Shown here: piece after piece, positions 31,595 through 38,311 of the stretch
How the letters are laid out: every line of letters starts with the position of its first letter
Position numbering within the stretch: position 1 is the first letter of the stretch
From: JACQKT01 sp038063055
Lineage (GTDB): Bacteria; Patescibacteriota; Minisyncoccia; UBA6257; 2-01-FULL-56-20
Assembly: GCA_038063055.1 (NCBI GenBank)
Contig: JBBTVY010000020.1
Span: 1 to 39,793, forward strand
DNA length: 39,793 bases
Direction of reading: 5' to 3'
Program-made: the position numbers and the translations under genes
Notes under the pieces: model-generated
What the model saw: the letters and a program-made list of their open reading frames with translations, nothing else
Database searches by the model: none
Told to the model about the DNA's origin: nothing

Positions 31595-31703
31595 GGCAGC
31601 TTGTATAGTGCCAACATGTCCAACTCTACAGGAGATTGATGGCAGCGAAGTGAAAAGCTGGGCCGCTTTTGTCTATGGATGAGGGCGGCCCATTAAATTT
31701 TTA
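31595..31703 (+). ncRNA. Small transcription unit B
   Basis: After the extended -10, AGGAG (31630-31634) precedes ATG 31639, but the frame is only MAAK before TGA 31651. A terminator follows at once. The plan (promoter word, ribosome-binding site, tiny ORF, terminator) is the same as unit A on a smaller scale. A leader for the GH18 gene downstream, with attenuation, is possible. Confidence 0.4.
31660..31703 (+). terminator. Terminator of unit B, upstream of the GH18 gene
   Basis: GGGCCGC (31660-31666) and GCGGCCC (31685-31691) are perfect arms, followed by ATTAAATTTTTAT. It ends about 47 bases before the GH18 start, so it could also act as an attenuator. Confidence 0.7.
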
Positions 31704-31749
31704 TGGCGCGCTTGTTTATCCGGCAATTCAAGGCAATAATAAAACAACA

Positions 31750-32946
31750 ATGAGAAAGGTTTTCATTTTTATTCTTATCGCTTTTATTTCCATATCGGTT
31801 TTTCCAGCCGCCGGATTTGCCGCGGCAAAAACGCCTTTTTATTACGCCGGCTGGCTTCCTTTTTGGAAAAAACAAAGCGGCGCCATAGATATTTCCGGCA
31901 ATCTCTATAAGTTCCATGAGCTGAGTCCGTTTTCGTATGAAGTTAAGTCCGATGGGACTATTACGGACTCTCTTAAAATAAAGCAGGGATTCTGGCCGAT
32001 GTGGCTGGCGGCAATCAAAGACGCTGGAGTAAAAAACATTCCGACAATCGCCTGGTTCGACGGCAAGGGTATTCACAATCTTTTATCCAACAAAAAGAAA
32101 CGCATCGCCCACGAGGACGCCATCGCGAAATTAGTGAAAGACATGAAATTCGACGGTATTGATATCGATTATGAAGCCAAACTCGCGGACACAAAAGAAT
32201 ATTTTTCAACTTTCATATACGGGCTCGCGATACGCCTTCATCCCATGGGCAAAATTCTTTCCTGCACCGTGGAAGCGAGAACTCCGCTTACTTCCCTTCT
32301 TAGCGTTATTACCAGCGGCATGCCCGAAGACACAAGAACGGCCAACGATTACATCGTTCTCAATAAATACTGCGATGAAGTGAGAATTATGTCCTACGAC
32401 CAGGGGCTCGTTGATGGAAAGCTCGACGCCGCAAAAGGAAACGGAACAATTTACGCTCCAGTGGCAGACCCGGAATGGGCCAAGAAAACTATTCAGGAAG
32501 CGCTGAAATACATCAGCCCTAAAAAGATAATGCTTGGCATTCCAACTTACGGATATGAATATGAAGTCAGCTGGGAAAACAATCATTTGACATACAAACG
32601 CCTGCGTAGCCATACGTTTTTCCAGGCAATAGATAGGGCCGTAAAAGTCGGCGGTATTCCTTTGAGAAACAACGCCGGCGAATTGAGTTTCGCTTACGCG
32701 ACAAGCACTTCCATTGAAGAGTATGGCGGCGTTTCCTCCGCGCTGACATGGAAAGTCACGTCCACCCTGCCCGCGTTCATCGCCTCGACCACGGCGCAGG
32801 GACTTTTTACGCGTTTCGTTTCTTTCAGCGACTCAAAATCAGCGGCTGATAAAATCGCGCTTGCCAAAAAAATGGGCTTGCGCGGAGTCGTATTCTTCAA
32901 ATTCGACGGCGAACAAGACCCGCTTTTGTGGAGGGAGATGAAATAA
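31750..32946 (+). CDS. Secreted GH18-family glycosidase
   Basis: A signal peptide (MRKVFIFILIAFISISVFPA, cleavage near AAGFAAA) leads into a GH18 barrel. The catalytic motif FDGIDIDYEA carries the acid Glu at about residue 145. EVRIMSYDQG and KIMLGIPTYGYEY are further GH18 strands. The group includes chitinases and the spore-type peptidoglycan glucosaminidases. With no chitin-binding domain and many wall genes nearby, a role on peptidoglycan or a surface glycan is plausible but unproven. I chose ATG 31750; upstream in-frame starts would precede the signal peptide and lie in the terminator. TTGTTT, 17 bases and AATAAT (31712-31740) may be its promoter. Confidence 0.85.
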   Translation: MRKVFIFILIAFISISVFPAAGFAAAKTPFYYAGWLPFWKKQSGAIDISGNLYKFHELSPFSYEVKSDGTITDSLKIKQGFWPMWLAAIKDAGVKNIPTIAWFDGKGIHNLLSNKKKRIAHEDAIAKLVKDMKFDGIDIDYEAKLADTKEYFSTFIYGLAIRLHPMGKILSCTVEARTPLTSLLSVITSGMPEDTRTANDYIVLNKYCDEVRIMSYDQGLVDGKLDAAKGNGTIYAPVADPEWAKKTIQEALKYISPKKIMLGIPTYGYEYEVSWENNHLTYKRLRSHTFFQAIDRAVKVGGIPLRNNAGELSFAYATSTSIEEYGGVSSALTWKVTSTLPAFIASTTAQGLFTRFVSFSDSKSAADKIALAKKMGLRGVVFFKFDGEQDPLLWREMK

Positions 32947-32954
32947 AAATTTTG

Positions 32955-32990
32955 TGCCCCGTGCAGGGATCGAATCCTCCGACTTCACTC
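32955..32990 (-). pseudogene. tRNA 3'-half-like remnant
   Basis: On the minus strand GGAGGATTCGATCCCTGC and then ACGGGGCA resemble a T-arm and acceptor end, but the T-stem pairs poorly and no matching 5' half is found upstream. The next 60 bases are repeat-like (CCTTCGGCC words). Probably a degraded tRNA fragment. Confidence 0.3.
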
Positions 32991-33056
32991 AGAACCTTCG
33001 GCCTACGACCGTCTCCTTGCAATCGGGAACGAGCCGAGTGTAAATGCGCTTATTTG

Positions 33057-33129
33057 TGCGCCCACCAGGTCTCGAACCTGGAACCTTCTCCTTAAAAGGG
33101 AGCTGCTCTACCAGTTGAGCTATGGGCGC
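33057..33129 (-). tRNA. tRNA-Lys (TTT)
   Basis: All arms fold: acceptor GCGCCCA/TGGGCGC, D-arm GCTC/GAGC, anticodon loop CTTTTAA with anticodon TTT, and T-arm CCAGG-TTCGAGA-CCTGG. The top pair of the anticodon stem (G-A) is mismatched, which is tolerable. The discriminator base is A and CCA is not encoded. The anticodon identifies lysine. Confidence 0.93.
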
Positions 33130-33156
33130 ATTTATTTTGGGCGAGTGAACCGATTG

Positions 33157-33186
33157 ATGAAATTTTAACTCAAATTAAAATTTCAT
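33157..33186. repeat. AT-rich hairpin next to the tRNA
   Basis: ATGAAATTTTAA (33157-33168) and TTAAAATTTCAT (33175-33186) are perfect 12-bp arms around CTCAAA. It begins where the tRNA-Lys copy upstream is cut off. Confidence 0.8.
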
Positions 33187-33255
33187 AAAGGGAGCTGCTC
33201 TACTCCGACCGCTGTCGGAGTCCGACTTTGGTCGGACCAACTGAGCTATGGGCGC
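33187..33255 (-). pseudogene. 5' half of a tRNA-Lys with a repeat in the D-loop
   Basis: Read on the minus strand from 33255 it matches the intact tRNA-Lys from the acceptor 5' strand through the D-arm to the anticodon stem (GCGCCCATAGCTCAGTTGG, then TAGAGCAGCTCCCTTT). Exactly 34 bases are inserted in the D-loop, and the sequence ends before the anticodon loop is complete. It cannot make a tRNA. Confidence 0.85.
33203..33236. repeat. Double-hairpin element inserted in the tRNA copy
   Basis: CTCCGAC-CGCT-GTCGGAG (33203-33220) is followed at once by TCCGAC-TTTG-GTCGGA (33221-33236). Both stems are perfect. The borders are exact when compared with the intact tRNA. Confidence 0.9.
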
Positions 33256-33279
33256 ATTCGCCAAAACGGCGAAATAATT

Positions 33280-34407
33280 CTACTCCCCTTCTCCTAATTC
33301 TTCAAGCAGTTTTTTGGCTTTCACGCCGAGTTTTTTAGGCGCCTTGATGATAAAGTTTACAAGCAGGTCGCCGCGGCCGAAACTTCCGAAACGGGGCATT
33401 CCTTCCCCGTTGATTCTCAAATCGTCTTTAAGGTTGAAGTGCGCCGGAATTTCGAAATCCATTTTGCCGCCGCTTATCGTCGGAACTCCGATTTTTTTGC
33501 CGAGCAGAAGGTCGGCAACCTTAATTTCTTTTTTGACCACGAGGTCGTCGCCGCGCCTTTCAAACGCCGAATGAGGGGCAACCTTAATTCTTACATAAAG
33601 GTCGCCGGTGGGCGTGCCCAGCTCTCCCGCCTCGCCGGCTCCGTTTATTTTGATAATTTGATTGTCCTGAACGCCGGGCAGGATATCCACCCGTATCTTT
33701 CTTTCGCCGATGATGCGTCCGCCCCCTTTGCAATTTGCGCAAATCTTATTCGGCATTTTGCCGGAACCGCGGCAATTGCCGCAGGTTTTTATCTGGGAAA
33801 GGCTTCCAAAAAAAGTTTGCCGTTTTTCCCGGATTTCTCCCTTTCCGGAACATGCCTCGCATGTCTTGGAGCCCGCCGACAAATCGCCGCCCTTGCCGTG
33901 GCATTCTTTACAGGTCAGGAAAGTTTTGACTTTTATGTCCCGGGCCGCTCCGCGGAAAGCTTCTTCAAGGATTATTTCCTGCAAAATTTCCATGTCGGAA
34001 CCGCGTTCGTAGGTGCGGCGTCTGGGCTTCACGCCCATTTCCTCGAAAAAATTTTCAAGCATATCCCCCATGTCTCCGATGTCATGGAAAGAAAAATCAT
34101 GTCCGCCCGCTTCGCCGAAGCCCCAGCGAGGCGAGCCGCCAAAACCGCCGAAATCCCAGCCCGAGGCTTGTCCGCCGAAAGGCCCCTGCCCTCCTCCGAA
34201 TGCTTCGGCCGCGCCGAAGCGGTCGTAATTGGAACGCTTGGCCTTGTCGGAAAGAATCTGGTAGGCCTCGTTTATTTCCTTGAATTTATCTTCATCGCCG
34301 CCGGCTTTGTCGGGATGATATTTATGCGCGAGCTTGCGGTAGGCCTTTTTTATCTCTTCGTCGGAGGCAGCCTTACCAATTCCGAGAACTTTGTAATAGT
34401 CTTTCAT
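33280..34407 (-). CDS. dnaJ: Chaperone DnaJ
   Basis: The Hsp40 partner of DnaK. J-domain with YHPDKAGG (HPD at about 31-33), a Gly/Phe-rich linker (about 70-105), four zinc motifs (CKECHGKG, CEACSGKG, CGNCRGSG, CANCKGGG) and the C-terminal substrate-binding region with LYVRIKVAPHSAFERRGDDL (quoted in part). Length 375 is normal for class I DnaJ. It is separated from dnaK by a membrane protein gene on the same strand and lies downstream of it. Confidence 0.96.
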   Translation of the reverse strand: MKDYYKVLGIGKAASDEEIKKAYRKLAHKYHPDKAGGDEDKFKEINEAYQILSDKAKRSNYDRFGAAEAFGGGQGPFGGQASGWDFGGFGGSPRWGFGEAGGHDFSFHDIGDMGDMLENFFEEMGVKPRRRTYERGSDMEILQEIILEEAFRGAARDIKVKTFLTCKECHGKGGDLSAGSKTCEACSGKGEIREKRQTFFGSLSQIKTCGNCRGSGKMPNKICANCKGGGRIIGERKIRVDILPGVQDNQIIKINGAGEAGELGTPTGDLYVRIKVAPHSAFERRGDDLVVKKEIKVADLLLGKKIGVPTISGGKMDFEIPAHFNLKDDLRINGEGMPRFGSFGRGDLLVNFIIKAPKKLGVKAKKLLEELGEGE

Positions 34408-34459
34408 TTAATTGACGTTGGGGTCATTATAACCCCCGACCGCCATCCAGGCAAGGATT

Positions 34460-35449
34460 TCAGGAAAAAACTATGGTTTCTTTCGTGGTCGATTCGCCGC
34501 GGACGGCGATAAAATCAATGGCCACCAGAAAATGGTAAAGAAGAAAGGCAACGAAGGCGGATATCCACCAGAAAATAATCCCGAAAGCGTAAGCTGTCGT
34601 AAAAACGGCCGCAACCCAGGCCGCGGTAAACCACAGGCCGAATTGCTCTTTCCATTTCATAAGCAAATCAAGAATGGATTTGTATAAAATAGCGCTTATC
34701 TTTTCGTCGCCGGTAAGCCCGCCCCCAAATGTCTTTTTAAGCTGGTCGCCGACCTGAACGACGGCTTGAGTAAGAAAAATCTCTTTCTCGGTACGAGGCA
34801 TGTCTTCATACGGCTTGGTTCCTTTAAGCTTGCTGAGCGTAATTTGGCCGGCTATTTCGTTCAGGGTCGAATTGAGATTTATTTTCGGATTAAGATTGCG
34901 GACTAATTGGCTGGACGAAACGAACATCGCGTCGAAGACCTCGGAAGAAATAAAAATTTTTTTATCCCCGTATCCCGGCAGATAAAGAACAATGGCGAAA
35001 AGAATCAGCGCTAACGTCACGCTTTTAAAAACGGGCATCGTGAATTCCATGAATTTCGCGTTGATGGAATTTGAAATTTTGGAACGGCTTGAGATCTCCC
35101 CGAAAATAGAAAGGGCGAGAAAAATTCCGCCGGCTGCTCCCAGATACCTAATTGGGGTGTTGTAAAAAAACGAAAGCAAAGCGGCGGTTTCAAGAAGCAA
35201 AAGAATGAATCTTCGCGAAAAGCTTTTTACGAGCACGGCCTCAAACGAGGAAAGAATAAGGAATAAAAAAACTCCGACGCCGAATTTCACGATTGCTCCG
35301 GTCCGAAGAAAATCGGCGCAGGAATAGCTCACATAGAACGCCGAAGCGACAACCAAAAAATCCAAAACCAGGGCTTTGTAACGAATCTTAGAGCCGACGG
35401 ATTTATCTATAGGAACTTGTTCAAGAAGATTCCCTTCCAGTCTCTCCAT
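34460..35449 (-). CDS. Polytopic membrane protein between dnaK and dnaJ
   Basis: This 329-residue protein has about seven hydrophobic segments: four or five in residues 25-160, then a soluble stretch (about 165-260, rich in charged residues), then two near the C-terminus (about 270-315). No motif is recognised. Its start overlaps the 3' end of dnaK by 29 bp, so translation may be coupled to the chaperone operon. The soluble middle faces either side; topology is not clear. Function unknown, possibly an operon passenger. Confidence 0.65.
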   Translation of the reverse strand: MERLEGNLLEQVPIDKSVGSKIRYKALVLDFLVVASAFYVSYSCADFLRTGAIVKFGVGVFLFLILSSFEAVLVKSFSRRFILLLLETAALLSFFYNTPIRYLGAAGGIFLALSIFGEISSRSKISNSINAKFMEFTMPVFKSVTLALILFAIVLYLPGYGDKKIFISSEVFDAMFVSSSQLVRNLNPKINLNSTLNEIAGQITLSKLKGTKPYEDMPRTEKEIFLTQAVVQVGDQLKKTFGGGLTGDEKISAILYKSILDLLMKWKEQFGLWFTAAWVAAVFTTAYAFGIIFWWISAFVAFLLYHFLVAIDFIAVRGESTTKETIVFS

Positions 35450-37313
35450 TTTCAGTATTGTCTTTATTATAAGCGTTTTGGCCTATTTTTTGAATTTCTG
35501 CCGAGAGTTCGGCTATTCCCGATTTAAGCGTTTCAAGTTCGCGGTTTTCGAGCAGAGATTTCTTAAGTTTATCCGTCTTTTCGGTCACGCCGGCTTTAAT
35601 TTCGGCGGAAATCTTGTCTCCGGCGTCTTTCAAAGCTTTTTCCGCGACATAAACGAGCGTCTCGGCCTGGTTTCTGGTTTCGGCGATATCCCGTTTTTTC
35701 TGGTCTTCGCTCGCGTAATTTGCCGCTTCATTTTTCAGTTTCTCGATTTCCTCCTTGGACAAACTGGTGGAGGCCTCTATTTTAACCGATTGCGATTTGC
35801 CGGTGGCTTTGTCTTTGGCGGAAACATTAAGAATTCCGTTCGCGTCGATGTCGAAAGTCACTTCAACTTGAGGCAAGCCGCGCGGCGAAGGCGGAATTCC
35901 GTCCAGAACGAAACGGGCCAGAGTCCTGTTGTCCGCGGCCATCGGACGTTCGCCCTGCAGGACGTGAATTTCAACCGACGTCTGGTTATCGGCGGCGGTG
36001 GAAAAAGTTTGTGACTTGGAAGTCGGGATTGTGGTGTTTTTGGTAATCATCGGCGTAGCCACGGAACCAAGGGTCTCGATGCTTAAAGTCAGAGGCGTGA
36101 CGTCAAGAAGCAAAATATCTTTAACGTCACCCTGGAGAATTCCGGCCTGAATGGCGGCGCCAAGCGCGACTACTTCATCCGGGTTGATACCCTTGTGCGG
36201 TTCCTTGCCGAAAAGTTTTTTGACCGCTTCCTGTATGGCCGGCATTCTTGTCTGTCCTCCGACGAGAATTATTTCGTTTATTTCCGAAAGCGCGAACCCG
36301 GCTTCCTTGACGGTTTTCTCGGTGAGTTCGATGGATTGGTCAATGTAATCCTGAACGAGCGATTCCAGTTTGGCGCGCGATAGTTTTAGCAAGAAATGCT
36401 TTGGGCCCGCGGCGTCGGAAGTGATGTACGGAAGATTCACTTCGGTTTCCGTCACGGTTGAAAGCTCGTGCTTGGCGCGTTCAACTCCTTCCTTGAGACG
36501 CTGCAAAGCGAGTGGGTCTTTGGAAATATCAATACCTTCCTGTTTCTTGTATTCGGCAACAAGATATTCATTAATGCGCTTGTCGAAGTCGTCTCCGCCG
36601 AGATGAGTATCCCCTCCCGTCGAACGGACTTCAACCGTGTCGTCGCCCACCTCAAGCACAGAAATATCAAAGGTTCCGCCGCCAAAATCATAAACGACGA
36701 TTTTTTCGTTCTTTTGCTTGTTGAGTCCGTAAGCCAAAGCGGCCGCGGTCGGTTCGTTGATTATGCGGCGGACTTTGAGTCCGGCAATTTCTCCGGCGTT
36801 CTTGGTGGCCTGCCTCTGCGAATCGTTGAAGTAAGCCGGAACGGTAATGACGGCTTCTTCTATTTTTTCGCCGAGCTTCGCTTCGGCGTCTGCTCTGATT
36901 TTGGCAAGAATAAAAGATGAAATCTCTTCGGGAGAATAAAATTTAGCCTGCCCTGCCTGTCCCGAATTAGATTGAGGGAAGCCTGCCGAAGGGTCGCCCA
37001 TTTTGACTTCAACGCCTCCGCTCGCGCTCGCCTGAATGTCATAAGGCAGCCAGGCTTTGTCGCGCTGGACTTCGACATCGGTGAATTTTCTTCCAATAAG
37101 CCGCTTAACCGAAAAAATAGTGTTTTTCGGATTGGTGATGGCCTGTCTTTTGGCGAGAAGCCCGGCCAAACGCTCGTTGGCTTTGCTTACGGCGACAACT
37201 GACGGAGTCGTTCTCACTCCTTCGGTGTTTTCGAGAATGCGCGGCTCGCCTCCTTCCGCTATCGCCATTGCGGAATTAGTGGTACCAAGATCTATGCCAA
37301 GTATTTTGCTCAT
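35421..37313 (-). CDS. dnaK: Chaperone DnaK (Hsp70)
   Basis: Hsp70 signatures GIDLGTTNSAMA (about 5-16), VYDFGGGTFDISVLE and ILVGGQTRMPAIQ are present, with the linker DILLLDVTPLTLSIET and the lid domain. ATP-driven folding with GrpE and DnaJ, both encoded nearby, is assured. Length 630 is normal. Residues about 105-122 (GDPSAGFPQSNSGQAGQ) form an extra, repeat-derived segment in the nucleotide-binding domain just before FYSPEEISS, where other DnaK proteins have a short turn. The frame and flanking motifs are intact. 72 bases separate it from grpE; no strong promoter was found there. Confidence 0.96.
   Translation of the reverse strand: MSKILGIDLGTTNSAMAIAEGGEPRILENTEGVRTTPSVVAVSKANERLAGLLAKRQAITNPKNTIFSVKRLIGRKFTDVEVQRDKAWLPYDIQASASGGVEVKMGDPSAGFPQSNSGQAGQAKFYSPEEISSFILAKIRADAEAKLGEKIEEAVITVPAYFNDSQRQATKNAGEIAGLKVRRIINEPTAAALAYGLNKQKNEKIVVYDFGGGTFDISVLEVGDDTVEVRSTGGDTHLGGDDFDKRINEYLVAEYKKQEGIDISKDPLALQRLKEGVERAKHELSTVTETEVNLPYITSDAAGPKHFLLKLSRAKLESLVQDYIDQSIELTEKTVKEAGFALSEINEIILVGGQTRMPAIQEAVKKLFGKEPHKGINPDEVVALGAAIQAGILQGDVKDILLLDVTPLTLSIETLGSVATPMITKNTTIPTSKSQTFSTAADNQTSVEIHVLQGERPMAADNRTLARFVLDGIPPSPRGLPQVEVTFDIDANGILNVSAKDKATGKSQSVKIEASTSLSKEEIEKLKNEAANYASEDQKKRDIAETRNQAETLVYVAEKALKDAGDKISAEIKAGVTEKTDKLKKSLLENRELETLKSGIAELSAEIQKIGQNAYNKDNTENGETGRESS
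36947..36999. repeat. Repeat-derived insert in dnaK
   Basis: GCCTGCC occurs at both ends (about 36947 and 36981) with GGGCAGGC-like and CCTTCGGC words. The segment is GC-rich and encodes Gly/Ser/Ala/Gln residues absent from other DnaK proteins at this place. It is less regular than the murC elements. Confidence 0.5.
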
Positions 37314-37362
37314 GATTGAATATGAATTCTAATTTTCTTTAAATATAATTTCAACCTTTTTG

Positions 37363-37386
37363 TAATTGCTTAATTGCTTAATTGCT
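37363..37386. repeat. Three tandem TAATTGCT units
   Basis: Three 8-bp copies lie between dnaK and grpE and end at the grpE stop codon. The effect, if any, is unknown. Confidence 0.8.
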
Positions 37387-37904
37387 TATTTACCTCTACT
37401 AATTTTTACCCTTGCCGGCCTCAATACTTTATCATGCAGCTTATATCCGGCTTCTATAACTTCGAGAATCGTTCCAGCTGGCTGGTCCGATTCGGCTTCA
37501 ACGATGGCCTCCGAAAGCGAAGGGTTGAACTTATCTCCGGCTTTCACCGGCAAACATTCCAATCCCCGCTGTTTCAAAACATTGTCGAGCTTTGAGCGAA
37601 CCATGTAAACCCCTTTCTCAACGGGCCCGGCTTTTTCGAGCGCCGCAAGCCCCAAGTCGAAAGTGTCGAGAACCTCTATCAATTCTTCGAGAATATCTTC
37701 GTTTGCGAACTTTATTATGCTTTCAAGGCGTCCGGCTTCTTCTTTTTTATAGTTCAGAAAATCGGCGCGCGCCCTCTGCCAGCCAGCAAGATATTCATCT
37801 CTTTGTTTTTCCGTCCCCGCGAGCTTTTCTTCTATCGAAGGCTCTTGTTTCTGGCTTTGCGGTTTAACGTCTTCACCGCTTTTATTTTGCTTGTTTTCTT
37901 CCAT
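37386..37904 (-). CDS. grpE: Nucleotide exchange factor GrpE
   Basis: GrpE releases ADP from DnaK. A charged, helical N-terminus (about 1-60, KQNKSGEDVKPQSQKQEPS and a coiled coil) is followed by ADFLNYKKEEAGRLESIIKF, LIEVLDTFDLGLAAL and the C-terminal beta-wing with GDKFNPSLSEAI and VIEAGYKLHDKVLRPARVKIS (quoted in part). Length 172 is usual. It is the first gene of grpE-dnaK-(membrane)-dnaJ, with a good promoter at 38006-38034 and a structured leader of about 95 bases. No CIRCE operator (TTAGCACTC) is seen, so control by HrcA is not supported. Confidence 0.95.
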   Translation of the reverse strand: MEENKQNKSGEDVKPQSQKQEPSIEEKLAGTEKQRDEYLAGWQRARADFLNYKKEEAGRLESIIKFANEDILEELIEVLDTFDLGLAALEKAGPVEKGVYMVRSKLDNVLKQRGLECLPVKAGDKFNPSLSEAIVEAESDQPAGTILEVIEAGYKLHDKVLRPARVKISRGK

Positions 37905-37944
37905 GGATATTTCTTGAACCGGCTTACATTATATGAAGCTGTCG

Positions 37945-38008
37945 CTTCATCAATCGGTTCGCTCGGCAACCACAAGAATTTCATTCTTGTTTTGCCTCGT
38001 TGCCGATT
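37945..38008 (-). promoter_or_regulatory. Structured 5' leader of grpE
   Basis: The leader has nested stems: CCGATTG/CAATCGG (38002-38008 with 37951-37957), GGCAAC/GTTGCC and ACAAGAAT-GAA-ATTCTTGT. TGAAGC-GACA-GCTTCA lies nearer the start. The first stem begins at the expected transcript start. A temperature-sensing role for a chaperone operon is possible but is inference. Confidence 0.45.
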
Positions 38009-38034
38009 GTAAAACAAAATAAAGTTTTTTTCAA
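38006..38034 (-). promoter_or_regulatory. Promoter of the grpE-dnaK operon
   Basis: TTGAAA (38034-38029), 17 bases and TACAAT (38011-38006), close to the sigma-70 consensus. It is divergent from the recombinase promoter, whose -35 lies 15 bases away. Confidence 0.7.
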
Positions 38035-38048
38035 GTAACTCCCAGGTT

Positions 38049-38077
38049 TTGCGACACTTGAATAAATCCCGTAAAAT
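38049..38077 (+). promoter_or_regulatory. Promoter reading toward the recombinase
   Basis: TTGCGA (38049-38054), 17 bases and TAAAAT (38072-38077). The expected transcript start is at or next to ATG 38084, which implies a leaderless message for the short ORF there. Confidence 0.6.
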
Positions 38078-38083
38078 AAGAAC

Positions 38084-38311
38084 ATGGCCGACGTTCAAAC
38101 TCTTTTAACCGATTATCTTAATTATCTAAAGGTGGAGAACCCACGCGCTCATTTTGCAGCGAAAATCCATCGGCAACCCGCTTCGCCCACAACGGGATGT
38201 GCCTATTCGGCACGCGCGGGTTGCTCAAATATCCAAAGCATAATCGTCGTGTATAAACTATGCCTCGCAAGCGGCAAAATGAGGGCGGGGCGTTCATTTC
38301 CAAATTTATGA
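38084..38311 (+). CDS. Decoy ORF repeating the recombinase N-terminus
   Basis: The first 19 residues, MADVQTLLTDYLNYLKVEN, parallel the recombinase start MTEIEKFLQDYLDHLEIER (seven identities and many conservative changes). The remaining residues are encoded by GC-rich inverted repeats (GCAACCCGC at 38173 and its complement at 38216; GTGCC/GGCAC inside) and have no domain features. The frame ends just after the real start. It is probably a truncated relic of an older copy, although it holds the promoter and transcript start. It may or may not be translated. Confidence 0.45.
   Translation: MADVQTLLTDYLNYLKVENPRAHFAAKIHRQPASPTTGCAYSARAGCSNIQSIIVVYKLCLASGKMRAGRSFPNL
38173..38224. repeat. Inverted repeat between decoy and recombinase
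   Basis: GCAACCCGC (38173-38181) and GCGGGTTGC (38216-38224) are perfect 9-bp arms; an inner GTGCC-TATTC-GGCAC hairpin lies between. Confidence 0.8.

Noticed and set aside
33439..34512. Long open frame on the plus strand opposite dnaJ
   Set aside because: dnaJ has complete family motifs on the minus strand; the opposite product has no domain features and reflects codon bias.
37905..38050. CIRCE operator for grpE-dnaK
   Set aside because: The inverted TTAGCACTC-N9-GAGTGCTAA pattern is not found; the stems present have other sequences.
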